Assembly: GCF_000369525.1 (NCBI RefSeq)
Contig: NZ_KB850072.1
Span: forward strand, 2,475,387 to 2,539,386
DNA length: 64,000 nucleotides
Origin: Acinetobacter higginsii
GTDB lineage: Bacteria; Pseudomonadota; Gammaproteobacteria; Pseudomonadales; Moraxellaceae
Reading direction: 5' to 3'
Positions 45,172 through 54,277 of the stretch are shown piece by piece. Below the pieces are notes generated by a model, which worked only from the letters and a program-made list of their open reading frames with translations, was not told where the DNA came from and ran no database searches. Each line of letters begins with the position of its first letter. Positions within the stretch are counted from its first letter, which is position 1. A program made the translations under genes and the position numbers.

Positions 45172-45537
45172 TTAAAACCAGCCATCACCAATCGGCTTAT
45201 TGTCCATAAATACCACTAAACCTTTGACAATACGATAAATAAACCAAATTGATGCTGCAAATAGAATCGGAATGCCAATGAGTACAAAAGACAAGATAAA
45301 TCCAATGATTGCAGCAATGAGAGTGATCCAAAAGGTTTTGATTTGCCACTCAAAATGACTGGCCAACCATGTTCCTTTTACCTCGTCACGCTTCATATAG
45401 TTCATAATAATGGCAGCAATACTGGTTAATCCCACAAAAATACTGGCCGCATAAAGCCCATACGCAATTAAGGTATATTGTCTAAGCTGATCTTGCTGAT
45501 GAGGCGGAGTGCCTTCTAAAAAAGTCTTATCATTCAT
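45172..45537 (-). CDS. small membrane protein (DUF4870-like)
   Basis: Protein of 121 residues with three membrane helices. The start ATG 45537 has AAGGGG nine bases upstream; the longer frame from 45564 does not. The pattern of a first helix (YGLYAASIFVGLTSIAAIIM), then a short loop with SHFEWQIKTFWITL, then two helices and IYRIVKGLVVFMDNKPIG is typical of the DUF4870/YuzA-like family. Its function is unknown. Confidence 0.8.
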   Translation of the reverse strand: MNDKTFLEGTPPHQQDQLRQYTLIAYGLYAASIFVGLTSIAAIIMNYMKRDEVKGTWLASHFEWQIKTFWITLIAAIIGFILSFVLIGIPILFAASIWFIYRIVKGLVVFMDNKPIGDGWF

Positions 45538-45678
45538 TATTGTTATCCCCTTTATTGAGACCAATTTTATAACATGCTTTGATTTTAAAAGTATCTTTTT
45601 TAATCAAACAATCAACATACTCAAAAGGCTTTAAATCTTTTATAATTGCCCGCTTTTCTTCCCTTGAGTATTTCCCCC

Positions 45679-46875
45679 ATGGTTCATCAAGTTGATGTTG
45701 TTGTTTTAGGTGCAGGCGCATCGGGCTTGATGTTGGCTGCAGAAGCAGGCAAACGTGGGCGCTCGGTTGTGGTCTTGGAAAAAGCCAATAAAGTCGGCAA
45801 AAAGATTTTGATGTCAGGTGGTGGTAAATGTAACTTTACCAATCTAGAGGTCGAAGCTGCCAATTATTTGTCTGAAAATCCACATTTCGTCATCTCAGCC
45901 TTAACCCGTTATACCAACTGGGACTTTATTGGCTTAGTGTGTGAATACGGCATCGAGTACGAAGAACGCAAACACGGGCAATTATTTACCCTCAAAGGAT
46001 CTAAAGAGATTCTGGAACTTTTACTTGCAGAATGTGACAAAGCCAAACGTGTTCAGATTCAAACCCATTGTGAAGTACAGCAAGTGAAGGTTCAGGCGGA
46101 TTCCAGTTTTATGATTGAAACCAGTCAAGGGACTTATCACTGTGAATCCTTAGTTGTGGCAACGGGTGGATTATCCATTCCAACCCTCGGTGGCTCAGGC
46201 TTTGGCTACGAACTGGCGCAACAGTTTGGTCATCATGTTTATCCAACCCGTGCGGGTCTGGTTCCTTTCACCTTCTCAGATCAGTTTAAAGAAGTCACCA
46301 CCCGCTTGAGTGGCAATGCATTAGACGCAACCTTAGTCAATGATCGTCATCAATTTACCGAAGCTTTGCTGTTTACCCATCGTGGTCTCAGTGGTCCAAG
46401 CTCACTGCAACTTTCGAACTACTGGCATGTTGGGGAAAGCTTTAAAATTGATTTCTTCCCAAGCCAAGACTTTGCACAATTCTTTAAAGATAAGAAAAAG
46501 TCACAGCCTAAAGTTCTACTGCGCACCTTAATCAGTGAATTTACCGCCAAAAGTATCGTACTTGAATTACAGCAACTGATTTGGGCAGAACAAAGTGAAA
46601 CACCAATTGGTAATCTCAGTGATGTACAGCTCGAACATATAGCAGCGCAATTGCATGCATTTACGGTAAAACCATCCGGTACTGAAGGTTATCGAACGGC
46701 CGAAGTCACACTCGGTGGGGTGGATACCAGTGAAGTATCTTCCAAAACCATGGAAAGTAAAAAACAGAAAGGTTTATATTTTATTGGTGAAGTGCTGGAT
46801 GTTACAGGACACTTAGGTGGCTATAACTTCCAATGGGCATGGTCTTCTGCACAGGCAGCGGCTCAATTTGTCTGA
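45679..46875 (+). CDS. HI0933/YhiN-family flavoprotein
   Basis: NAD(P)/FAD-dependent oxidoreductase of 398 residues, HI0933-like (E. coli YhiN). The start ATG 45679 replaces a TTG at 45646. The FAD loop is VVVLGAGASGLMLAAEAGKRG at the N-terminus (key residues GAGASG), then the family motif KKILMSGGGKCNFTN, ATGGLSIPTLGGSGFGY, and the C-terminal EVLDVTGHLGGYNFQWAWSSA. The physiological substrate of this family is not settled. Confidence 0.92.
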   Translation: MVHQVDVVVLGAGASGLMLAAEAGKRGRSVVVLEKANKVGKKILMSGGGKCNFTNLEVEAANYLSENPHFVISALTRYTNWDFIGLVCEYGIEYEERKHGQLFTLKGSKEILELLLAECDKAKRVQIQTHCEVQQVKVQADSSFMIETSQGTYHCESLVVATGGLSIPTLGGSGFGYELAQQFGHHVYPTRAGLVPFTFSDQFKEVTTRLSGNALDATLVNDRHQFTEALLFTHRGLSGPSSLQLSNYWHVGESFKIDFFPSQDFAQFFKDKKKSQPKVLLRTLISEFTAKSIVLELQQLIWAEQSETPIGNLSDVQLEHIAAQLHAFTVKPSGTEGYRTAEVTLGGVDTSEVSSKTMESKKQKGLYFIGEVLDVTGHLGGYNFQWAWSSAQAAAQFV

Positions 46876-46925
46876 TATGACCATATGAATTACAGCACTT
46901 CAGGCTACGTTCAATAAAATCTGTT

Positions 46926-47105
46926 TCAGTTTTGGTGGTCTGAAGAGTTTGCTGCTTCTGAAGTTGCGATTTGTTGTGTATTTTCAATGGGTCTCTCTTT
47001 AGAAGAGTTTGACTTAGCAACAACAAATTTATAAGCACTCGCCAAGAACCCTACAGTAATGCCTGCAATAATAATCGGTGCGAATACTCGATTTGGCCTC
47101 TTCAT
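46926..47105 (-). CDS. small single-helix membrane protein (59 aa)
   Basis: Likely a real small gene. AGGAG lies seven bases before ATG 47105 (a second ATG at 47111 is too close to that site). A basic N-terminus (KRPNR) is followed by one membrane helix (APIIIAGITVGFLASAYKFVV) and a hydrophilic Ser/Asn/Glu tail. Topology would be N-in. Function unknown; it lies next to the CmpX-like membrane protein gene. Confidence 0.6.
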   Translation of the reverse strand: MKRPNRVFAPIIIAGITVGFLASAYKFVVAKSNSSKERPIENTQQIATSEAANSSDHQN

Positions 47106-47263
47106 GTTCATTCTCCTATAGACTTTTTATTTAGAGACTATTGATACTTTAGCTATAAATGAATTGCTTTTGAGGTCAAATTTGTTATTTAAACCCTCGA
47201 ACTTTACTCAAAATATCCAATCGCAATCCAAAACAAAAGCCAATAGCGCCGATACAAACAAAA

Positions 47264-47287
47264 CGACCACCCTGCTTAGAGTGGTCG
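47264..47287 (-). terminator. terminator of the CmpX-like gene
   Basis: Stem CGACCAC (47264-47270) and GTGGTCG (47281-47287) with an inner CT/AG pair. The A/C-rich left flank gives a U-rich tail on the minus strand. Confidence 0.75.
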
Positions 47288-47318
47288 AATTGATTAAAAA
47301 AATCAAAGATTATTTTTT

Positions 47319-48956
47319 CTATTCATCCGAATACGGCGGAGTTGGTGGTGTTGGATTCGCCGGAGTATCTGATGACGTTGGCGTCGGACTCACAGGATTT
47401 ACTGGAGTCGTTGATGCTGTTGGTGTTGGGCTCACAGGAACTACTGGCTTAACCTCATCCTTATGTAATGGATTTGGTTTATTGCCTTCAGTTTTTGCTT
47501 TATCTAAAAGATCCGTCAGCAAACGTTCTGCAGGTTGACGTCCTCCAAGGCCAAAGGCCAATGCAAATGCGACTGCAACTGAACCAAGTGTTAAACCGAA
47601 AGCCAAATTCACAATCGAGTCAGCAATACCCATGGCTTTTAAGCCCATTGCAATCACTAAGCCCATAATTAAGATACGGACTAAATTGCCTAACCAGCGT
47701 GAACTGTTGTATTCACCACGTTGTACGATATTGGCGACCACATTGGCTAACCAGAAACCGATCACTAGAATCACCGCACCAAGTAGGATACTGGCGCCAA
47801 ACTGGATAAACATCGCGATCAGTACACTGACCTGTTCTAATCCAAGTCGATTGGCCGCCTCTGAAACCGCAAACAGCATTGTAAAGAAAACAATTAAACA
47901 ACCGATCACGTCAGAAACACGGGTTTGTCCCAAGAAGCGTTGTAAATCCAGCTTCATCGGGATTTCATCCACCCCAGCCCCAGAAATCAGTTCAGCCACT
48001 AAACGTCCCACAAAACGCGATACGATATAAGCCACAATTAAAATCAAACCAGCTGCAATGATTTGTGGAATTGCATACATGATTTGATTGAGCATGGCGG
48101 TTGCAGGTTGAGAAATTGCTTGGATACCCAAGGCTTCAAAAGCCACAATTAAAGTGGTAATAATAATGATGGCAAATACAAATGAACCTAAGAATTTAGA
48201 AACATTTGAGTTCTTAAATAAGCCAACTTTTTCAGCTTGCGCCTGTAAACCCAGACTATTACTTAAGCCTTCAACAATGCCTCTTACAATTTTCGCCAGA
48301 ATATATCCCACGAAAATGATCACAGCCGTAATAAACAGGTTCGGCAGATAAGCAATCGCTTCATTCACCATGTTTTGTACTGGAATTAAAAGCCCTGTTA
48401 AACCCAGAATTGATAAGACAATAGGCAAGAACAGTAATAACACTAACCAATAGAAAATTTCACCAATATTGCTACTGAGTGAACTGACACCAACTTCGCC
48501 ACTCAGCTTCTCATCGAGTTCAGTTTTAGAAAGTACATTGGTTAGCCCCGCACGAACCAGACGTGCGATAATCCAGCCAATAAAGCCCACGGCGACTGCT
48601 GCCAGCAAGTTAGGTATATAGGCCAATACGCGACCAACCATATTGCTAAATGGATCACTGACCCCACTGATATTTAAAACATTGAGTGCGCCAACTACAG
48701 CGAGAATCATCACAAACCAGAACACCAGTTTAGAGACCAGATTTTCAATATTTGGAGTACGGCCTGTTGCAGAAGACAATTTATGATTGGTATCAAGCTT
48801 TTGCAGTAATTTTTTAACACCTGCTGCAATCACTAAAGCAACAATCCACCCTACAAGTAGGATGACAACTGCAGCAAAAATAGGATGAAACTGATCCCAA
48901 TAATACATTGCATCAAATCCTCCACGATTGGAGGGGTCACTAAAAAAATCATTCAT
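47319..48956 (-). CDS. CmpX-like mechanosensitive-channel-related membrane protein
   Basis: Inner-membrane protein of about 545 residues. The start ATG 48956 has AAGGAT nine bases upstream. It is built from several copies of the conserved TM-helix unit found in the MscS-related family (repeated phrases IPNLLAAVAVGFIGWIIARLVR, LPNLFITAVIIFVGYILAKIVR, IPQIIAAGLILIVAYIVSRFVG). The C-terminal helix (LTLGSVAVAFALAFGLGGRQ) leads into a short tail, so the MscS soluble beta and alpha/beta domains are missing. The last 45 residues are Pro/Ser/Thr-rich (PVSPTPTASTTPVNP). This resembles Pseudomonas CmpX; a role in membrane tension or signalling is inferred. Small membrane-protein genes lie on both sides. 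Confidence 0.85.
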   Translation of the reverse strand: MNDFFSDPSNRGGFDAMYYWDQFHPIFAAVVILLVGWIVALVIAAGVKKLLQKLDTNHKLSSATGRTPNIENLVSKLVFWFVMILAVVGALNVLNISGVSDPFSNMVGRVLAYIPNLLAAVAVGFIGWIIARLVRAGLTNVLSKTELDEKLSGEVGVSSLSSNIGEIFYWLVLLLFLPIVLSILGLTGLLIPVQNMVNEAIAYLPNLFITAVIIFVGYILAKIVRGIVEGLSNSLGLQAQAEKVGLFKNSNVSKFLGSFVFAIIIITTLIVAFEALGIQAISQPATAMLNQIMYAIPQIIAAGLILIVAYIVSRFVGRLVAELISGAGVDEIPMKLDLQRFLGQTRVSDVIGCLIVFFTMLFAVSEAANRLGLEQVSVLIAMFIQFGASILLGAVILVIGFWLANVVANIVQRGEYNSSRWLGNLVRILIMGLVIAMGLKAMGIADSIVNLAFGLTLGSVAVAFALAFGLGGRQPAERLLTDLLDKAKTEGNKPNPLHKDEVKPVVPVSPTPTASTTPVNPVSPTPTSSDTPANPTPPTPPYSDE

Positions 48957-49120
48957 GTTGTTATCCTTATATTGTGTTTTTAAATCTTGATACACATCCA
49001 CTTAAGAACGTTCTGCAATGAAGAACATGATTTATGGATGCTTCCACCTTAGTTTTTGTCTATTTTCCAATCAATCAATGGCATCACTAATACAACAAAA
49101 AAGTCTCACAATATTGCAAA

Positions 49121-49150
49121 AAAGCTCATTGATTCACACCAATGAGCTTT
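49121..49150 (-). terminator. terminator of the 49186 small gene
   Basis: Eleven-base-pair stem AAAGCTCATTG (49121-49131) and CAATGAGCTTT (49140-49150) with an A-run on the left, which is a U-run for the minus strand. Confidence 0.85.
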
Positions 49151-49185
49151 ATTATGAATTGGTTTTGGTCTAAAGATATGCTTGC

Positions 49186-49386
49186 TTAAGCATTCAGAAT
49201 GGCCGACTGCATATGTGACATGATCACTTGTGCAGTTGGATTGGCTGAATGATCAGCAACCATATAAACAAGTAATGCAATCAGGAAGATTCCGACCATA
49301 ATCAAAATATAAACGGGTAATCTTCTCTTTTTGGTAATTTCTTCTTTGCTGGCCACATGAGGCTGTGGCTTACTAAAATCATGCAT
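49186..49386 (-). CDS. small membrane protein (66 aa)
   Basis: Small protein with a basic cytosolic N-terminus (SKEEITKKRR), one membrane helix (LPVYILIMVGIFLIALLVYMVA) and a short outer tail. The start ATG 49386 is preferred because GAGGG lies eight bases upstream; a TTG at 49416 and an ATG at 49401 are alternatives. A clear terminator follows, which supports a real transcription unit. Function unknown. Confidence 0.6.
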   Translation of the reverse strand: MHDFSKPQPHVASKEEITKKRRLPVYILIMVGIFLIALLVYMVADHSANPTAQVIMSHMQSAILNA

Positions 49387-49589
49387 GATAGCAGCCCTCA
49401 TCCTTTTACTTTTCAAGTTTTATATTAGCAATACCCAGTGTTGCATTGTGTGAAAAAGCTTCGGACTATCGTTGCACTGGTTGCAGAACTCCACTTTCTT
49501 TTATTTATTTTTTGTTTAAAATATAGTCGGTTTTAGAATGCGTTAAAATAAGCTATAATACGCGCCTCCTTTCTCAGCCGTTCTGCTTT

Positions 49590-50012
49590 ATGTCCTATAG
49601 CCAACAAAGCGTTTCTCTTGAATTAGACACTGATGTCACTCATCAATGTTTTTTACATCACACACGCGATGAACATTTGATTGGAATTATTGAGTTCAAT
49701 AAGCCGAGCTATATTCTGAAATGGGGCGATTTAGAATACTTTCGTCGTCGTACAGAAGAGTTTTCGGTGATGCCATTGCCAGATTGTATCAATGCGATGA
49801 TTGTCGATATTCGCAATGTACAACCGTTTTTGGATAATGAAGTTCCGATTCTACCTTGGCGGTTACTCGAAGAGGATTGTCCTGTCCGTCTGGTCGTCCC
49901 GCAAGATCGCCTAGAGCATTATATTGGCTTGTTTGAACCCACTTGGTTAACCACGGATGTCGATACCGCCATTCAAGAAATTCGTGAATTTATGGATATG
50001 TTTGTACATTAA
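49590..50012 (+). CDS. conserved-looking unknown protein (140 aa)
   Basis: I do not recognise a named family. Soluble, acidic, 140 residues, no signal peptide, with LKWGDLEYFRRRTEEF and a SpoIIAA/STAS-like alternation of strands and helices (CINAMIVDIRNVQPF, CPVRLVVPQDRLEHY, TDVDTAIQEIREF). That fold hint is weak. The gene is convergent with fpr and ends 22 bases from it. Confidence 0.65.
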   Translation: MSYSQQSVSLELDTDVTHQCFLHHTRDEHLIGIIEFNKPSYILKWGDLEYFRRRTEEFSVMPLPDCINAMIVDIRNVQPFLDNEVPILPWRLLEEDCPVRLVVPQDRLEHYIGLFEPTWLTTDVDTAIQEIREFMDMFVH

Positions 50013-50034
50013 GACATATCCATTCAGCACTCTT

Positions 50035-50796
50035 CTACCAATAATTCTCTACGGCAATATTGCCTTCGCCACGACGATTCATAATTAAACCGCGTTGCTT
50101 CAGGGCTTCTTTGGTATCTTCCACCATTTGTGGATTACCACATAACATCACATGACTACTGTCTCGGTTAAAAGAGAGCCCTGCTGCTTTTTCTAATTCA
50201 CCATTGCCAATTAAAACAGGCAAACGATCATGTAGGGCTGCATTCGGATCACGGGTAATGATTGGAATGAACTTAAAGCCCGTATGCCCTTCGCCAAATA
50301 AGGCTGCAATCTCTTGAATACGCTCGACATAAGCCAACTCAGATTCAGTCCGTACGCTATATACCAGATTGATCTGCTGATATTTATTCCATGTTTCAAA
50401 GTCTTGTAACATCGATAAAAACGGCGCAAGCCCCGTGCCTGTTCCCAATAACCATAAATCCTGTGGTAAAGGTTGTTGATAACGCGCCAGCGTTAAATAG
50501 CCATAGGAAATTTTTTCCAGATACAACTCATCATCGACTTTGAGATGTTGTAGATTCGAGGTAAAAGCACCATCAGGCACAACAATTGAAAAGAATTCTA
50601 ATGTTTCATCAAAAGGTGAAGATACAACTGAATAAGCACGAACAACCAGCTCCCCTTCAACCATTAAACCAATACGCGCGAACTGACCTGCGGTAAATTT
50701 AAAATGAGCTGGTCGGGTCATGGTGAAGCTAAAAAGATTATGAGTCCAACGGTGTACAGATAAAACCTTTTCTACGCTAAATTTTTCAATTGACAT
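50035..50796 (-). CDS. fpr: ferredoxin--NADP reductase
   Basis: FAD enzyme that moves electrons between NADPH and ferredoxin or flavodoxin, serving redox stress and iron-sulfur repair. The 253-residue protein has the FAD motif RAYSVVSSP near residue 55, the NADP motif GTGTGLAPFLSML near 115, MLCGNPQMVEDTK near 220, and the short C-terminus ending VENYW typical of bacterial subclass I reductases. It is divergent from a LysR gene across 84 bases, the arrangement known for fpr and finR in Pseudomonas. Confidence 0.93.
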   Translation of the reverse strand: MSIEKFSVEKVLSVHRWTHNLFSFTMTRPAHFKFTAGQFARIGLMVEGELVVRAYSVVSSPFDETLEFFSIVVPDGAFTSNLQHLKVDDELYLEKISYGYLTLARYQQPLPQDLWLLGTGTGLAPFLSMLQDFETWNKYQQINLVYSVRTESELAYVERIQEIAALFGEGHTGFKFIPIITRDPNAALHDRLPVLIGNGELEKAAGLSFNRDSSHVMLCGNPQMVEDTKEALKQRGLIMNRRGEGNIAVENYW

Positions 50797-50880
50797 GATG
50801 AGAACGTGGCATGAAACAGTGCGCTCATGTTAGCATGATCGAATAATTGATGGATACTCAAAACATTAAGGCTATTTAAC

Positions 50881-51765
50881 ATGCGCATGACATTACGCCA
50901 GTTGGCTGTTTTCGTGGCGGTCGCTCAAGAAGGAACGGTAACCAAAGCGAGTGATGCTGTCCGACTTACACAAAGTGCGGCAAGTATGGCTTTAGCAGAT
51001 TTAGAAGATGGTCTCGGTGCACCACTCTTTGATCGTTTGGGTAAACGATTGCAGCTCAATGATTTGGGGAGATTTTTACTCCCACAAGCTTTAGAAATTT
51101 TAGGTCGCTGTGATTCTTTTGAACAAGCGGCTAAGGGTGAATTACAAAGCATTGACCTACGCTTAGGTGCAACACTTACAATTAGTGATTATTTAATGCC
51201 AGATTTGATGGCTGAATTTTTACAACGTCATCCACAAGCACATCTGCAACTGCAAGTGGGCAATACCCGTCAAATGATTGAAGCAGTCAATCAATTCCAA
51301 TTAGATCTAGCCTTGATCGAAGGGTCTTGTCATTTACCTCAACTGCAATGTATCCATTGGCGTGATGATGAGCTAGCTGTATGCTGTGCGCCTGATCATC
51401 CCTTAGCACAGTTGAATCGCCCGGTGAGTCCAACTGATTTTCTAGATGTGGAGTGGATTCTACGTGAGGAAGGCTCAGGCACTCGTGAAGTGTTTGATAA
51501 TGCCATTTTGCAAGATTTACCCGATGCCAATATCCGTTTAACATTGGGTCATAATGAAGCGATCTTAAAAATTGTGGCGGGTGGTTTAGGCATGTCTTGT
51601 GTATCACGCCTCGCGATTGAGCCTTTACAAGAAAAAGGTCAGTTGGTGATTATCGATACACCTTTCTGGCAATTAACTCGCCCCCTCTACATGCTCGTGC
51701 ATCGTCAAAAGTACCAAGGACCTGGACTGAAAGCCTTTTTACAATTTTGCGAACATCAGGTTTAA
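50881..51765 (+). CDS. LysR-family regulator, FinR-like by context
   Basis: LysR-type transcription regulator of 294 residues. The N-terminal winged helix-turn-helix (MTLRQLAVFVAVAQEGTVTKASDAVRLTQSAASM region, key residues T-Q-S-A-A-S) is followed by a dimer helix and two periplasmic-binding-protein-like lobes. In Pseudomonas a divergent LysR gene, finR, activates fpr; the same layout here suggests this gene controls fpr and possibly itself. The assignment to FinR rests on context only. Confidence 0.85.
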   Translation: MRMTLRQLAVFVAVAQEGTVTKASDAVRLTQSAASMALADLEDGLGAPLFDRLGKRLQLNDLGRFLLPQALEILGRCDSFEQAAKGELQSIDLRLGATLTISDYLMPDLMAEFLQRHPQAHLQLQVGNTRQMIEAVNQFQLDLALIEGSCHLPQLQCIHWRDDELAVCCAPDHPLAQLNRPVSPTDFLDVEWILREEGSGTREVFDNAILQDLPDANIRLTLGHNEAILKIVAGGLGMSCVSRLAIEPLQEKGQLVIIDTPFWQLTRPLYMLVHRQKYQGPGLKAFLQFCEHQV

Positions 51766-51776
51766 TTCATCCCAAT

Positions 51777-51806
51777 AAAAAACGCTTCCAATAGGAAGCG
51801 TTTTTT
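51777..51806. terminator. terminator between LysR and siderophore receptor genes
   Basis: Thirteen-base-pair stem AAAAAACGCTTCC (51777-51789) and GGAAGCGTTTTTT (51794-51806), AATA loop. It works for both convergent genes. Confidence 0.93.
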
Positions 51807-51814
51807 ATTTTCAT

Positions 51815-53968
51815 TTAGAAATCGAAACTCACACCCAATTTATAGGTACGACCTGCACCAATAATGGCATAATCACTGTTAAATACACCTGCCCAGTGCT
51901 TTTTATCGGCAACGTTATCAACATTCGCTCTAAAAGTTGTATTTATACCACCAAGTTTAGTCGCGTACTTAGCACCTAAGTCAAAAATAGTGTAATCAGG
52001 CAATTCTAAAGAGTTATCGCTATTTAAATACTGCTTGCTTACATAGGTAGCCCCAGCATTTAAGCTTAAACCATCTAGAGTTGGAATTTCATAATTAAGG
52101 TTCAACCCCGCTGTAAAATCGGGAATACCATATATGGTTTTGCCTGTCGTTGTTGCCAGAGCTGTTTTCTTATATTTTGCATCGATATAAGCCATATTTC
52201 CAATTACACTCAAATCTTGAGTTAAATTGCCAGCAAACGTCCACTCAATACCACGTGAACGAGTTTTAGCATCGTCTGTAGTCATTTGTGTTTTCTTATT
52301 TGCATCAGGGGTCGTAAACTTGGTTGTCATCAAATCAGGTTTTTCAATTTGATATATCGCCAACGTATTTAGCCATGAGCCTTGCTGAACTTTTGCACCC
52401 AATTCATATTGTTTAGTCTGGTAAGGAGCAAAAGTTTTATTATAGTTTATATCATCTTTATAGCTTAGATCGGTAAGAGATTTTCCTTCAGATAAGCCTT
52501 CAACATAACTTGCATAAAAAGATATATTCTCACCAAAAGGTTTTAGAATGATTGCAAGACTAGGTGAAATTTTATCGTCACTGTAACTACTTGCGGCATA
52601 GGCAGGTATAGTTCTAGTATCAATTTCTTGATAACGTGCGCCTAAAATGAACTCTAACTTATCGTTCAACAAAGAAATCTGGTCAGTTAAAGTGTAGCTC
52701 ACATATTTATTATCTGCATATGGTCCAATATATGGAGATGCTGTTGGCATAGCGCCATCAGATGAGGGGTTGTATAAATTCGTATCAAAGTTTGTTGTTG
52801 GAAGGATATATCCTGCATTTTTATTATTATAATGCTGCCAATATTTACGCGTTAAATAATCTGCTCGAACGCCAACAGTATGTTTGATACTTCCTGTTTC
52901 AAACTTTGCTTCAAGCCCCGTATTTGCAGCAACATTGTGTTCCTGAGTCCCTACTCGATAATATTGAGATGTTGCAGCACCTGTTTTAGCATTTTGTACA
53001 ATCATTCGCGTACCAAAAAGATGGCCTGAATATTCTTTTTCAGTATATCCAACCCCTGCAAACACTTTTAAATCTGGAGCGAACTTGTATTCACCAGATA
53101 GTCCCGCATATTGGCTACTCTGCTTTCCTTCAATTTTTGGAAAATAGTTATTATTACCATCAGGAGCTGCAATCACTTGTTTGATTGTTCCCATTGAGAC
53201 CATTGCTGGTGAACCACCTTCACGATCATCTCGCATCGCATACGCATCAAAATTTAACTTTAATTTATCTGTCGTATAGTCAAGTGCAAGTACGCCAGTT
53301 GCATTGGTATCATCCATTCCATCAATGAGATGTTCCCCTGTACCATATGAGCCACTCGCTCTGATACCAAATTCATTATTTGTGCCTAAGCGACGGGATA
53401 CATCAAAACCTGATTTGTAGTATCCCCCATCTTCATAACTCGCTGAAACTTGAGTCAAATCTCGATTGGCTCGTTTAGTCTGAGCCATTACAACGCCACC
53501 AACACTACCTGCTGGTGCCATACCAGCAACTAAAGCATTTGGGCCTTTTAATAAAGTGACTGACTCAAGAATATCTGTAGGAATACGCCCAGTCGGCGCC
53601 ATTCCAAACAGGCCATTTAGGTTATAGTCTTCAAATCCAACGCTAAAACCACGAATCTGAACATTTTCATTTAAATGTCCAGCATTGGTTGTTTCACGAA
53701 TACTTGGATCATTTCTTAATACTTCTGAAACAGTTGCAGCTTGCTGATCTTGAATCAACTTATCCGAATAAGTCGTAACAGAAAACGGGGTATCAATAGT
53801 AGATTTATTGCCTAAGCTACCCAAATTTGAATTTTTCTTGAGCTTACCAGCAGCATAACTCTCTTGTTGATCAGCTTTTACCGTAATCGTTGGTAAAACG
53901 GTATTATCTTCAGCAACAGCAAACATAGGTAAAGCAATGAGAGATAAAAATAATATATTCTTTTTCAA
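51815..53968 (-). CDS. TonB-dependent siderophore receptor
   Basis: Outer-membrane receptor that takes up a ferric siderophore using TonB energy. I prefer TTG 53968 as the start, because it has GGGA nine bases upstream and yields a normal signal peptide (KKNILFLSLIALPMFAVAE); the GTG at 53998 adds ten residues without a binding site. The TonB box region is TVLPTITVKADQ, the plug spans about 45-170 (TPFSVTTYSDKLIQDQQA, NVQIRGFSVGFEDYNLNGLFG, SVTLLKGPNALVAGMAPAG), and the 22-strand barrel ends in Phe (KLGVSFDF). It resembles FhuE/FpvA-type receptors; the ligand is not predictable. A Fur box lies upstream. Confidence 0.92.
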   Translation of the reverse strand: MKKNILFLSLIALPMFAVAEDNTVLPTITVKADQQESYAAGKLKKNSNLGSLGNKSTIDTPFSVTTYSDKLIQDQQAATVSEVLRNDPSIRETTNAGHLNENVQIRGFSVGFEDYNLNGLFGMAPTGRIPTDILESVTLLKGPNALVAGMAPAGSVGGVVMAQTKRANRDLTQVSASYEDGGYYKSGFDVSRRLGTNNEFGIRASGSYGTGEHLIDGMDDTNATGVLALDYTTDKLKLNFDAYAMRDDREGGSPAMVSMGTIKQVIAAPDGNNNYFPKIEGKQSSQYAGLSGEYKFAPDLKVFAGVGYTEKEYSGHLFGTRMIVQNAKTGAATSQYYRVGTQEHNVAANTGLEAKFETGSIKHTVGVRADYLTRKYWQHYNNKNAGYILPTTNFDTNLYNPSSDGAMPTASPYIGPYADNKYVSYTLTDQISLLNDKLEFILGARYQEIDTRTIPAYAASSYSDDKISPSLAIILKPFGENISFYASYVEGLSEGKSLTDLSYKDDINYNKTFAPYQTKQYELGAKVQQGSWLNTLAIYQIEKPDLMTTKFTTPDANKKTQMTTDDAKTRSRGIEWTFAGNLTQDLSVIGNMAYIDAKYKKTALATTTGKTIYGIPDFTAGLNLNYEIPTLDGLSLNAGATYVSKQYLNSDNSLELPDYTIFDLGAKYATKLGGINTTFRANVDNVADKKHWAGVFNSDYAIIGAGRTYKLGVSFDF

Positions 53969-54212
53969 GTGATCAAATCCCGATAAAAATTTGATCACAG
54001 TATATAAGACAAATTAACAAATGATAATAAAAATCATTAATAAAATGATACCTATTTATTTAATGAATATAAAAATCTCATCATGAGAATTCACATAATT
54101 TATTTTTAACTCAATAACCGATGAAATGCTTTGCCTCTCGGACTTAGTTCAACAGCTGATTAGCCACAATAGAGCAATGAAGAGGCGATAGTATTTAGAT
54201 CCTATAGAAAGA
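53969..54212. other. region upstream of the receptor gene
   Basis: AT-rich intergenic stretch between the receptor start and the terminator of the cold-shock gene. Apart from the Fur box at 54020-54038 and the likely receptor promoter I see nothing in it. Confidence 0.5.
54020..54038 (-). promoter_or_regulatory. Fur box of the siderophore receptor gene
   Basis: Nineteen-base element AATGAT-AATAAAA-ATCATT, a perfect 6-bp inverted repeat in the Fur-box style, 52 bases upstream of the chosen TTG start. It overlaps the probable promoter, so iron-bound Fur would repress the gene. Confidence 0.65.
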
Positions 54213-54235
54213 AAAAGAGGCTAAAAGCCTCTTTT
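54213..54235 (-). terminator. terminator of the cold-shock gene
   Basis: Ten-base-pair stem AAAAGAGGCT (54213-54222) and AGCCTCTTTT (54226-54235), tight AAA loop, A-rich left flank. Confidence 0.85.
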
Positions 54236-54277
54236 CTCATCATAATTCAAGCACAGTGAAAAGCGAGCAAAAACCAA

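Noticed and set aside
47164..47538. Plus-strand open frame with Gly/Val-rich repeats
   Set aside because: It is the antisense reading of the Pro/Thr-rich tail of the CmpX-like gene.
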